Under the pieces are notes generated by a model. It ran no database searches, had not been told where the DNA came from, and worked only from the letters and a program-made list of their open reading frames with translations. A program made the translations under genes and the position numbers. Positions 17,193 to 25,071 of a stretch of DNA of 64,000 nt are shown in pieces. This DNA is from Enterobacteriaceae bacterium (GTDB taxonomy: Bacteria > Pseudomonadota > Gammaproteobacteria > Enterobacterales > Enterobacteriaceae): the NCBI GenBank assembly GCA_902363335.1, contig CABIZV010000001.1:1240001-1304000 (forward strand). Direction: 5' to 3'. Each line of letters begins with the position of its first letter. Position 1 is the first letter of the stretch.

Positions 17193-18395
17193 ATGACACA
17201 ATTCGCTTCCCCAGTTCTGCATTCGTTGCTGGATACAGACGCCTACAAGCTGCATATGCAGCAGGCCGTTTTTCACCACTACTATGATGTTAATGTGGCG
17301 GCCGAATTTCGCTGCCGTGGTGACGATCTGCTAGGCATTTATGCTGACGCCATCCGCGAACAAGTCGACGCTATGCGTTCACTCACCTTGCGCGATGATG
17401 AATACCAGTGGCTATCCGGTTTACCGTTCTTCAAGCAAGACTACCTCGACTGGCTGCGCGACTTCCGCTATGACCCGCAGCAGGTTACCGTCACTAACGA
17501 CAACGGCAAACTCAATATCCGTTTTGAAGGCCCGTGGCGTGAAGTGATCATGTGGGAAGTTCCGTTACTGGCGGTGATAAGCGAGCTGGTTCATCGCTAT
17601 CGCTCACCGGAAAGCGGTGTGCCTGAGGCGCTTGAAATGCTTGAGCATAAGCTTGCAGACTTCAATCAAATGACCGCTGACCTCGATATGTCCGCCTTCA
17701 GGCTGATGGACTTTGGCACGCGCCGCCGCTTTTCTCGCGAGGTTCAGGAGGCCATCGTCAGCCGTCTGCAACAGGAATCCTGGTTTACCGGCACCAGCAA
17801 CTATGACCTGGCGCGCCGTCTGACCTTGACGCCAATGGGTACTCAGGCGCACGAGTGGTTCCAGGCGCATCAGCAAATCAGCCCTGACCTTGCCACCAGC
17901 CAACGTGCGGCGCTTGCGGCCTGGCTTATGGAATATCCTGACCAGCTTGGGATTGCCCTCACCGACTGCATCACCATGGATGCTTTCCTGCGTGATTTCG
18001 GCCCAGAGTTTGCCAACCGCTATCAAGGTTTACGCCATGACTCCGGCGACCCGGTTGAGTGGGGCGAGAAAGCCATTCGCCATTATCAGAAACTGGGGAT
18101 CGACCCGCTGACCAAGGTGCTGGTGTTCTCCGATAATCTCGACCTGACCAAGGCCGTCGAACTGTATCGTCACTTTTCATCGCGGGTGAATCTCAGTTTC
18201 GGTATCGGTACGCGCCTGACCTGCGATATTCCGCAGGTAAAACCGCTGAATATTGTCATTAAACTGGTGGAGTGTAATGGCAAACCGGTGGCGAAACTCT
18301 CCGACAGTCCGGGAAAAACCATTTGTCACGATAAAGCGTTTGTACGCGCTTTACGCAAAGCCTTCGATCTCCCGCAGATCAAAAAGGCCAGTTAA
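17193..18395 (+). CDS. pncB: PncB, nicotinate phosphoribosyltransferase
   Basis: 400 residues from MTQFASPVLHSLLDTDAYK, exactly the E. coli length; an in-frame ATG 15 bases upstream sits on top of the AGAGGA site and is rejected. It joins nicotinate and PRPP in an ATP-coupled reaction of the Preiss-Handler NAD salvage route. The conserved LRHDSGDPVEWGEKA segment (phosphoribosyl and His region) and the C-terminal SFGIGTRLTCD are intact. Regulated by the NadR box just upstream. Confidence 0.97.
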   Translation: MTQFASPVLHSLLDTDAYKLHMQQAVFHHYYDVNVAAEFRCRGDDLLGIYADAIREQVDAMRSLTLRDDEYQWLSGLPFFKQDYLDWLRDFRYDPQQVTVTNDNGKLNIRFEGPWREVIMWEVPLLAVISELVHRYRSPESGVPEALEMLEHKLADFNQMTADLDMSAFRLMDFGTRRRFSREVQEAIVSRLQQESWFTGTSNYDLARRLTLTPMGTQAHEWFQAHQQISPDLATSQRAALAAWLMEYPDQLGIALTDCITMDAFLRDFGPEFANRYQGLRHDSGDPVEWGEKAIRHYQKLGIDPLTKVLVFSDNLDLTKAVELYRHFSSRVNLSFGIGTRLTCDIPQVKPLNIVIKLVECNGKPVAKLSDSPGKTICHDKAFVRALRKAFDLPQIKKAS

Positions 18396-18403
18396 TCACC
18401 AAA

Positions 18404-18430
18404 GGGAGCCGTCAGGCTCCCTTCTTCTTT
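18404..18430 (+). terminator. Terminator of pncB
   Basis: Seven-base stem GGGAGCC/GGCTCCC with a GTCA loop, followed by TTCTTCTTT, 8 bases after the stop. Confidence 0.85.
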
Positions 18431-18562
18431 ATTTATTTCCGAAAACATCCCTTCCCTGCGCGAATTCTGCTTGTCTGATGGAAGATGACAGGTAACATAG
18501 ATATCCCCCCGTAGTGTTGGGGTAAACGATTTTTTTATTGGACTACGAATAGAGAGACTATT

Positions 18563-19963
18563 ATGAGCGTTGTGCCTGTAGCCGACGTACTCCAGGGCCG
18601 CGTAGCCGTTGACAGCGAAGTCACCGTGCGCGGCTGGGTACGTACCCGCCGAGATTCAAAAGCTGGCTTTTCCTTCCTGGCCGTCTATGACGGTTCCTGC
18701 TTTGATCCTGTACAGGCCGTTATTAATAATTCTCTGCCCAATTACAATCAGGAAGTGCTGCGTCTGACCACCGGCTGTTCCGTTATTGTCACCGGTAAGA
18801 TTGTCGCCTCTAAAGGTGAAGGTCAGAGTTTTGAAATCCAGGCCACCCACGTTGAAGTGACCGGCTGGGTCGAAGATCCTGATACCTATCCGATGGCAGC
18901 AAAACGCCACAGTATTGAGTATCTGCGTGAAGTTGCCCACATGCGTCCGCGTACCAACCTGATTGGTGCGGTTGCCCGCGTGCGTCATACGCTGGCACAG
19001 GCGCTGCATCGTTTCTTCGACGAACAGGGCTTCTTCTGGGTTTCTACCCCGCTGATTACGGCTTCAGATACTGAAGGTGCGGGTGAAATGTTCCGCGTCT
19101 CTACGCTGGACATGGAAAACCTGCCGCGTAACGATCAGGGTAAAGTGGATTACGACAAAGACTTCTTCGGTAAAGAAGCCTTCCTGACCGTATCCGGCCA
19201 GTTGAACGGCGAGACCTATGCCTGCGCACTGTCCAAAATCTATACCTTCGGCCCAACGTTCCGCGCTGAAAACTCCAATACCAGCCGTCACCTGGCTGAG
19301 TTCTGGATGCTGGAACCGGAAGTCGCATTTGCCGATCTGGAAGATAACGCCAAACTGGCGGAAGCCATGCTGAAGTATGTCTTTAAAGCCGTTCTTACCG
19401 AACGCGCTGACGACATGAAGTTCTTCGCAGAACGTGTCGATAAAGACGCGATTGACCGTCTGGAACGTTTCGTTACCGCTGATTTTGCCCAGGTTGACTA
19501 CACCGATGCGGTGACCATTCTGGAAAACTGCGGCAAGACCTTCGAAAACCCAGTGTATTGGGGCGTTGACCTCTCTTCCGAACACGAACGCTACCTGGCA
19601 GAAGAACACTTCAAAGCGCCGGTCGTCGTCAAAAACTACCCGAAAGAGATCAAAGCTTTTTATATGCGCCTGAACGATGACGGTAAAACCGTTGCCGCAA
19701 TGGACGTTCTGGCACCGGGAATTGGCGAAATCATCGGTGGTTCTCAGCGTGAAGAGCGTCTGGACGTACTGGATGCGCGTATGGCTGAAATGGGTCTCAA
19801 CAAAGAAGACTACTGGTGGTATCGCGACCTGCGCCGCTACGGCACCGTGCCACACTCTGGTTTCGGTTTGGGCTTCGAACGTCTGATCGCTTATGTCACT
19901 GGCGTACAAAACGTACGTGACGTAATTGCGTTCCCAAGAACGCCGCGTAACGCAGCATTCTGA
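18563..19963 (+). CDS. asnS: AsnS, asparaginyl-tRNA synthetase
   Basis: 466 residues, full length. Class IIb synthetase: an N-terminal OB-fold anticodon-binding domain (about 1-110, with VTVRGWVRTRRDSKAGFSF) and a catalytic domain with motif 2 FRAENSNTSRHLAEFWMLE and motif 3 GFGLGFERL. It charges tRNA-Asn in the cytoplasm. Single-gene unit with its own terminator. Confidence 0.98.
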   Translation: MSVVPVADVLQGRVAVDSEVTVRGWVRTRRDSKAGFSFLAVYDGSCFDPVQAVINNSLPNYNQEVLRLTTGCSVIVTGKIVASKGEGQSFEIQATHVEVTGWVEDPDTYPMAAKRHSIEYLREVAHMRPRTNLIGAVARVRHTLAQALHRFFDEQGFFWVSTPLITASDTEGAGEMFRVSTLDMENLPRNDQGKVDYDKDFFGKEAFLTVSGQLNGETYACALSKIYTFGPTFRAENSNTSRHLAEFWMLEPEVAFADLEDNAKLAEAMLKYVFKAVLTERADDMKFFAERVDKDAIDRLERFVTADFAQVDYTDAVTILENCGKTFENPVYWGVDLSSEHERYLAEEHFKAPVVVKNYPKEIKAFYMRLNDDGKTVAAMDVLAPGIGEIIGGSQREERLDVLDARMAEMGLNKEDYWWYRDLRRYGTVPHSGFGLGFERLIAYVTGVQNVRDVIAFPRTPRNAAF

Positions 19964-19981
19964 TTTAGTTATGTTGTCAAG

Positions 19982-20008
19982 GCCAGCCATCGTGCTGGCT
20001 TTTTTTTA
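19982..20008 (+). terminator. Terminator of asnS
   Basis: Stem GCCAGC/GCTGGC with a six-base loop and a run of eight or more T, 18 bases after the stop. Confidence 0.9.
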
Positions 20009-20571
20009 ACCCACTATGTAAAGAAATCTTTATTAAGTTTAACAAACTTAAGCATCAACCCCTCGCCTTCCCTGCTGTGTTACAGACTATTTCATCGCCA
20101 CATTTTTGTACGAAAAACATCCTTTCTTAAGTTGCATCTCAGAATTCACTTACGCCTTAGCATATTTTTCAACCGAATGAACGGCAATCCAGACGGCTAA
20201 AAAATGTCATACGTAAAACTTAACTCCTCCGCCCAGTGCGATAAGAAAAAGCATTATGCGAATAAAAGATAAGAAATTCATATTGATAGATAAAGAGCCG
20301 CTCAAATATTCCGCGTACACATCAGAATTTTGAGTTAGTTCACAAAGTTCCTTAAAATTAACAAATTCTTACACATTATTTCTTTTGCTTACTCATTCTT
20401 GAGGTTTGTAGCATTTTCAGGCTAGCGAAAGAATGTTTTGAATGGAAAGATGCCTCTCAGACACATAAAGACACCAAACTCTCATCAATGGTTCCGTAAA
20501 TATTTATTGACGGAAGTAATTGTCGAAAGTCGAGAGTGTCTATAAAAAAAACCTAATGAGGGTAATAAATA
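20009..20571 (+). promoter_or_regulatory. ompF upstream region: OmpR sites, promoter and long leader
   Basis: A gene-free 563 bases. The distal part (20009-20340) is AT-rich with nothing I can assign. From about 20360 to 20430 the tracts TTACACATTATTTC and TTTGTAGCATTTTC resemble the OmpR F1-F3 cluster of E. coli ompF. The -10 is AAAGAT (20446-20451), with the start expected near the A at 20459. The roughly 110-base leader after it (AGACACATAAAGACACC...) is closely similar to E. coli. It ends in GAGGGTAATAAATA before the ATG, the segment paired by MicF RNA. Regulation by OmpR and MicF is inferred from this similarity. Confidence 0.75.
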
Positions 20572-21684
20572 ATGATGAAGCGTAATATCCTGGCAGTGGT
20601 TATCCCTGCTCTGCTGGTAGCGGGTGCAGCGAACGCGGCCGAGATCTACAACAAAGATGGCAACAAGCTGGACCTGTACGGTAAAGTCAATGCCGAGCGT
20701 GATTTCGTCACCAGTGGCGACACCAAGAACTCCGACAGCACCTATGCACAGCTCGGTTTCAAAGGTGAGACTCAGATCAATGACCAGCTGGTTGGTTTTG
20801 GTCAGTGGGAATATCGCTTCATGGCAAACGGCCCGGAAGGCACCGCTGCGACTAACAAAAACCGTCTGGCCTTCGCGGGTCTGAAAGCCGGTGACGCAGG
20901 TAGCATCAGCTACGGTCGTAACTACGGTATCTCTTATGACGTTGCGTCTTACACCGATATGGCGCCATCCTTCTCAGGTATGACCTGGGGCGGTAACTAC
21001 GTTGATAACTTCATGACCAGCCGTAGCACCGGTCTGTTAACTTACCGTAACAGCGACTTCTTCGGTCTGGTTGACGGCCTGAACATGGGCGTCCAGTACC
21101 AGGCGAAGAACGATCGTGGTACCGGTGATAACGTTTATACCTCTAACGGTGATGGCGTTGGTTACTCTCTGGGTTACGACTTTGCTGAAGGCTTCGGTGT
21201 GATTGCCACCTACAGCAACTCTAACCGTACCGTGAATCAGAAAGCGGACAACCAGGGTAACAAAGCGGAAGTCTGGGGTGTTGGCGGTAAGTACGACGCA
21301 AACAACATCTACCTGGCAGCCACCTATGCTGAAACCCGTAACACCACCCGTACCGGTAGCGACGGTGACGCTGGTTTCGCTAAGAAAACTCAGAACTTAG
21401 AATTGGTTGCTCAGTATCAGTTCGACTTCGGCCTGCGCCCAGCTATCTCTTACGTGCAGACCAAAGGTAAGGATCTGCCAGCATCTGGTGCCTTCGCAGG
21501 CGGCGATGCGGACCTGGCGAAATTCATCCAGGTTGGCGCAACTTACTACTTCAACAAAAACTTCAACATCGCAGCTGACTACTACATCAACCTGCTGGAC
21601 AAAGATGACACCTACACTCGTGAAGTGGGCGGCATCAACGGCAATGATGACATGATGGCTCTGATGGCAACTTACCAGTTCTAA
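20572..21684 (+). CDS. ompF: OmpF-type general porin
   Basis: 370 residues. Signal peptide MMKRNILAVVIPALLVAGAANA (1-22), then mature AEIYNKDGNKLDLYGK typical of OmpF/OmpC. It is a 16-strand trimeric outer-membrane porin and ends in Phe (ATYQF), the BAM signal. The assignment as ompF rests on position between asnS and aspC and on the leader. In E. coli mature numbering Lys16, Arg82, Asp113 and Arg132 are conserved. Arg42 is Gln (TYAQLGFKG) and Glu117 in loop 3 is Ser (DMAPSFSG). Both are eyelet residues. The protein is diverged from E. coli OmpF in its loops. Confidence 0.92.
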   Translation: MMKRNILAVVIPALLVAGAANAAEIYNKDGNKLDLYGKVNAERDFVTSGDTKNSDSTYAQLGFKGETQINDQLVGFGQWEYRFMANGPEGTAATNKNRLAFAGLKAGDAGSISYGRNYGISYDVASYTDMAPSFSGMTWGGNYVDNFMTSRSTGLLTYRNSDFFGLVDGLNMGVQYQAKNDRGTGDNVYTSNGDGVGYSLGYDFAEGFGVIATYSNSNRTVNQKADNQGNKAEVWGVGGKYDANNIYLAATYAETRNTTRTGSDGDAGFAKKTQNLELVAQYQFDFGLRPAISYVQTKGKDLPASGAFAGGDADLAKFIQVGATYYFNKNFNIAADYYINLLDKDDTYTREVGGINGNDDMMALMATYQF

Positions 21685-21711
21685 TCAGCAGACCCTCGCT
21701 GCTATATGCCT

Positions 21712-21742
21712 AAAAAGCAGGACTTCGGTCCTGCTTTTTTAC
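21712..21742 (+). terminator. Terminator of ompF
   Basis: Stem AAAAGCAGGAC/GTCCTGCTTTT with a TTCG tetraloop and a T-run, about 28 bases after the stop. Confidence 0.92.
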
Positions 21743-21868
21743 GTTCCTAAGATGAAGATCGTAACTTTTGAAAACCATCGCGCTTTTCATCTCTAATGGT
21801 TGGCATTTTGTAAATCTACCGTTAACCTGATAGCGGATCTCCCCCGAACTTAAAAATGGAACCTCGTC

Positions 21869-23059
21869 ATGTTTGAGAACATTACCGCCGCCCCTGCCGA
21901 CCCTATTCTTGGCCTGGCCGATCTGTTTCGCGCCGACGAACGCCCGAGCAAAATCAATCTCGGGATTGGTGTGTATAAAGATGAAACCGGTAAGACGCCG
22001 GTTCTGACCAGTGTAAAGAAAGCTGAACAGTATCTACTGGAAAATGAAACCACCAAAAACTACCTCGGTATTGATGGTATTCCTGAATTTGGTCGCTGCA
22101 CGCAGGAACTGCTGTTTGGTAAAGGCAGCGCTATCGTCAACGATAAACGCGCGCGTACCGCACAAACCCCTGGCGGCACCGGCGCACTGCGCGTCGCGGC
22201 GGATTTTCTCGCTAAAAACACCGACGTAAAACGTATCTGGGTTAGCAATCCAAGCTGGCCTAACCATAAAAGCGTGTTTGGCGCAGCTGGTCTTGAAGTC
22301 CGTGAGTACAACTATTACAGCGCTGAGAAACACGCGCTCGATTTCGACGCTCTGCTGGCAAGTCTGAATGAAGCCGTAGCGGGCGACGTGGTTCTGTTCC
22401 ACGGCTGCTGTCATAACCCAACCGGTATTGATCCAACGCTTGAGCAGTGGCAACAGCTGGCTGCCCTGTCGATTGAGAAAGGTTGGCTACCGCTGTTCGA
22501 CTTCGCCTACCAGGGATTTGCCCGTGGTCTGGAAGAAGACGCTGAAGGCCTGCGCGCGTTTGCCGCCGTGCACAAAGAGCTGATTGTCGCCAGCTCCTAC
22601 TCGAAGAACTTTGGCCTTTATAATGAACGCGTCGGTGCCTGCACCCTGGTCGCTGCCGATGCAGAAAATGCCGATCGTGCTTTCAGCCAGATGAAAGCCG
22701 TTATCCGCGCCAACTACTCGAACCCACCGGCACACGGTGCTTCGGTTGTGGCGACCATTCTTAGCAACGACGCTCTGCGCGCAATCTGGGAGCAAGAGCT
22801 GACCGATATGCGCCAGCGCATTCAGCGTATGCGTCTGCTGTTTGTGAATACGTTGCAGGAGAAAGGTGCGGGCCGTGACTTTAGCTTCATCACCAAACAG
22901 AACGGAATGTTCTCGTTCAGCGGTCTGACTAAAGAGCAGGTACTGCGTCTGCGTGAAGAGTTTGGCGTGTATGCGGTCGCATCCGGGCGTATTAACGTTG
23001 CTGGCATGACGCCGGACAACATGGCGCCGCTGTGCGAAGCCATTGTCGCCGTGCTGTAA
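21869..23059 (+). CDS. aspC: AspC, aspartate aminotransferase
   Basis: 396 residues, same as E. coli. Fold type I PLP enzyme that interconverts aspartate/2-oxoglutarate and oxaloacetate/glutamate, and also acts on aromatic amino acids. The PLP lysine is Lys246 in SSYSKNFGLYNERVG; other cofactor contacts are in CCHNPTGIDPT and FDFAYQGFA. Own promoter region after the ompF terminator; followed by a repeat array rather than a simple terminator. Confidence 0.98.
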   Translation: MFENITAAPADPILGLADLFRADERPSKINLGIGVYKDETGKTPVLTSVKKAEQYLLENETTKNYLGIDGIPEFGRCTQELLFGKGSAIVNDKRARTAQTPGGTGALRVAADFLAKNTDVKRIWVSNPSWPNHKSVFGAAGLEVREYNYYSAEKHALDFDALLASLNEAVAGDVVLFHGCCHNPTGIDPTLEQWQQLAALSIEKGWLPLFDFAYQGFARGLEEDAEGLRAFAAVHKELIVASSYSKNFGLYNERVGACTLVAADAENADRAFSQMKAVIRANYSNPPAHGASVVATILSNDALRAIWEQELTDMRQRIQRMRLLFVNTLQEKGAGRDFSFITKQNGMFSFSGLTKEQVLRLREEFGVYAVASGRINVAGMTPDNMAPLCEAIVAVL

Positions 23060-23103
23060 CATCGTAATGCCTGATGGCGCAGAGCTTTCAGGCTTACGTT
23101 TCT

Positions 23104-23490
23104 GTAACCCGGACGAGGTGCGATGGCACTGACTTCGGGAGTTTCCCGGCGGCGCTGCGCTTGGCCGGGCTACTGTGATGACGCTATGTTTATCAGACCT
23201 ACATCGCGGTAACCCGAACGAAGTGCGATAGCGCCGACTCCGGGAATGTCCCGGCGGCGCTGCGCTTGGCCGGGCAACTGTGATGACGCTATGTTTATCA
23301 GACCTACATCGCGGTAGCCCGGACGAGGTGCGATAGCACCGACTCCGGGAGTGCTCTGGTAGCGCTGCGCTTGGCCGGGCTACTGTGATGACGCTATGTT
23401 TATCAGACCTACATCGCGGTAGCCCGGACGAGGTGCGATAGCACCGACTCCGGGAGTGCTCTGGTAGCGCTGCGCTTGGTCGGGTGACTT
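23104..23490. repeat. Tandem array of 105-bp palindromic units
   Basis: Units begin with GTA(A/G)CCCG at 23104, 23209, 23314 and 23419: three full units with an exact 105-base period and a fourth cut at about 23490. Each holds an inverted-repeat core, GTAGCCCGGACGAGGTGCG to TTGGCCGGGCTAC, joined by a constant spacer (TGTGATGACGCTATG...CATCGCGG). Units 3 and 4 are nearly identical; units 1 and 2 carry scattered changes. Together with flanks it fills the 474-base gap between aspC and gloC. I see no coding capacity. Confidence 0.85.
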
Positions 23491-23502
23491 GAGCATTAAA
23501 GC

Positions 23503-23527
23503 AAAAAGGCCGCTTTCGCGGCCTTTT
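23503..23527 (-). terminator. Terminator of gloC (likely bidirectional)
   Basis: Ten-base stem AAAAGGCCGC/GCGGCCTTTT with a TTTC loop; U-runs would form in both directions. It lies 7 bases beyond the gloC stop. Confidence 0.9.
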
Positions 23528-23533
23528 GTATTT

Positions 23534-24181
23534 TTACCAGACGGGTAATTCATCCTGCAAAAACGGGTTATTCAAACGCTCGAAACCGAGCGTCGACATC
23601 GGCCCGTGTCCTGGGAGAAATTTCACATCATCACCCAGCGGCAAAAGTTTATGTTTGATAGCATCAATCAGCTGCGCATGGTCGCCGCGGGGGAAATCGC
23701 TGCGCCCTACGCCGCCTTTAAACAGCACGTCACCGGAAATCAGTAAACGCGCCGCCTGGTCAAAGAACACCACGTGCCCCGGCGTATGCCCAGGACAGTG
23801 AAGCACCTGTAGCTTAACGTTACCGACGCTCACCGTGTCGCCTTCGCTCAGCCAACGATCCGGCACCAGCGGCTCGCACTCATCCAGACCAAACATCCGG
23901 CTTTGTGCAGGCAGTCCCTGCAACCAGAATTCATCTTCTTTATCCGGCCCAATAATAGGCACACCATAGTGCTGCGCCAGTTCTGCCGACGCGCCCACAT
24001 GATCAAGATGACCATGGGTCAGCAAAATTTGCTGTAACGTCACGCCAGCATCTGCTACCTGCTGTTTAATGGTTTCGGCATCACCGCCCGGATCGACCAG
24101 CGCCGCCAGTTTAGTTTGCTCACACCAGATCAACGAACAGTTTTGCGCGAAAGCGGTAACCGGAATAATGCGATAATTCAT
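23534..24181 (-). CDS. gloC: GloC (YcbL), type II glyoxalase
   Basis: 215 residues. Metallo-beta-lactamase fold with the metal motif THGHLDHVG near residue 55 and later ligands in CPGHTPGH, SGDVLFKGG and PGHGP. It lacks the C-terminal domain of GloB, as expected for YcbL. It hydrolyses S-lactoylglutathione to lactate and glutathione, completing methylglyoxal detoxification. Start MNYRIIPVTAF matches the family; GGAGCAAC precedes it. Confidence 0.94.
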   Translation of the reverse strand: MNYRIIPVTAFAQNCSLIWCEQTKLAALVDPGGDAETIKQQVADAGVTLQQILLTHGHLDHVGASAELAQHYGVPIIGPDKEDEFWLQGLPAQSRMFGLDECEPLVPDRWLSEGDTVSVGNVKLQVLHCPGHTPGHVVFFDQAARLLISGDVLFKGGVGRSDFPRGDHAQLIDAIKHKLLPLGDDVKFLPGHGPMSTLGFERLNNPFLQDELPVW

Positions 24182-24335
24182 GTTGCTCCTGTTTATACTC
24201 GTTGGCTGCTTGGTTCACCCAAATAATTGAAAATCGGGATTCACTTTCTTGCCGCCTTTCTACAGCTCGAAATCCATAGAGTATATACTTGTCACCGCCG
24301 AGACTCATCAATGATGTTAAACGGTGAGCATGACA

Positions 24336-24887
24336 TTACCAGTGCCGTACTGGCCCGGTATCAATATGCACAAAGTTGCTGCGTGGATAATATCCTACTC
24401 CACCCGCTCCCATTGCTAATGCAGCTTTGCGAATATTGCTTAAAGCAACACCTTCAATATGGAAATCCATTGCCTGCCCTTTCGTGTGGTAGCTTTTCTT
24501 AGCTACACCACGGCTGTGCGCACGCAGCTCATTATTGGTATCAAGCGAGCGATATCCAGAAATCAATTGTACCGGTTTATTGGTGCCTAATAATCCCTGA
24601 AGGCGATAGAGCTGATCAAACAAAGAAGGATCGATGCTCTTTATTTTATTCGCGCGATAGTCACGGAAAAAATGGTTCAGTTTTGCTAATTCATCCTGAA
24701 TATAGCCTCGGCCGTCAAAAAACTCGGCTTTTATCAACTCACCGGTGTGCAGATTGCTCAGCGTTAAAATACGCGGGCGTGGGGTCGAGAGGGTAGCAAA
24801 CGCAGGTGTCGGTAAGATGGCCGCTGCGCCCAGCGCAACACCACCTAACGCCAGCAGTTTGCGGCGATTAGCGTCAAATTTGTCCAT
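24336..24887 (-). CDS. mepK: MepK (YcbK), murein endopeptidase
   Basis: 183 residues from MDKFDANRRKLLALGG; a longer frame starting 45 bases upstream has no homology. The N-terminus is a Tat signal (NRRKLL, then hydrophobic, AFA cleavage site). Peptidase M15 domain: zinc and catalytic residues in SYHTKGQAMDFHI and FVHIDTG. In E. coli MepK cuts meso-DAP 3-3 crosslinks of peptidoglycan in the periplasm. It lies just downstream of ldtD, which makes those crosslinks. Confidence 0.93.
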   Translation of the reverse strand: MDKFDANRRKLLALGGVALGAAAILPTPAFATLSTPRPRILTLSNLHTGELIKAEFFDGRGYIQDELAKLNHFFRDYRANKIKSIDPSLFDQLYRLQGLLGTNKPVQLISGYRSLDTNNELRAHSRGVAKKSYHTKGQAMDFHIEGVALSNIRKAALAMGAGGVGYYPRSNFVHIDTGPVRHW

Positions 24888-25071
24888 GATAATCAGGTCT
24901 ACAGTCAGTAAATGTGGTCGGAATATATGCACTTCTGGCGCACGTTAAGCACCTTACCGGGCATCAAAGCCAGCGTCAAGGCGGCCTGCAGCGCAGATCT
25001 GCCAGCCCTGGACGTTCGAGGCTGGCATCTTCGCGTTTTATTCGACCACTACATTACCTGAACTACTTCAT

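Noticed and set aside
19064..19990. A 308-codon open frame antisense to asnS
   Set aside because: Shadow of asnS; it even runs through the asnS terminator and has no recognisable domain.
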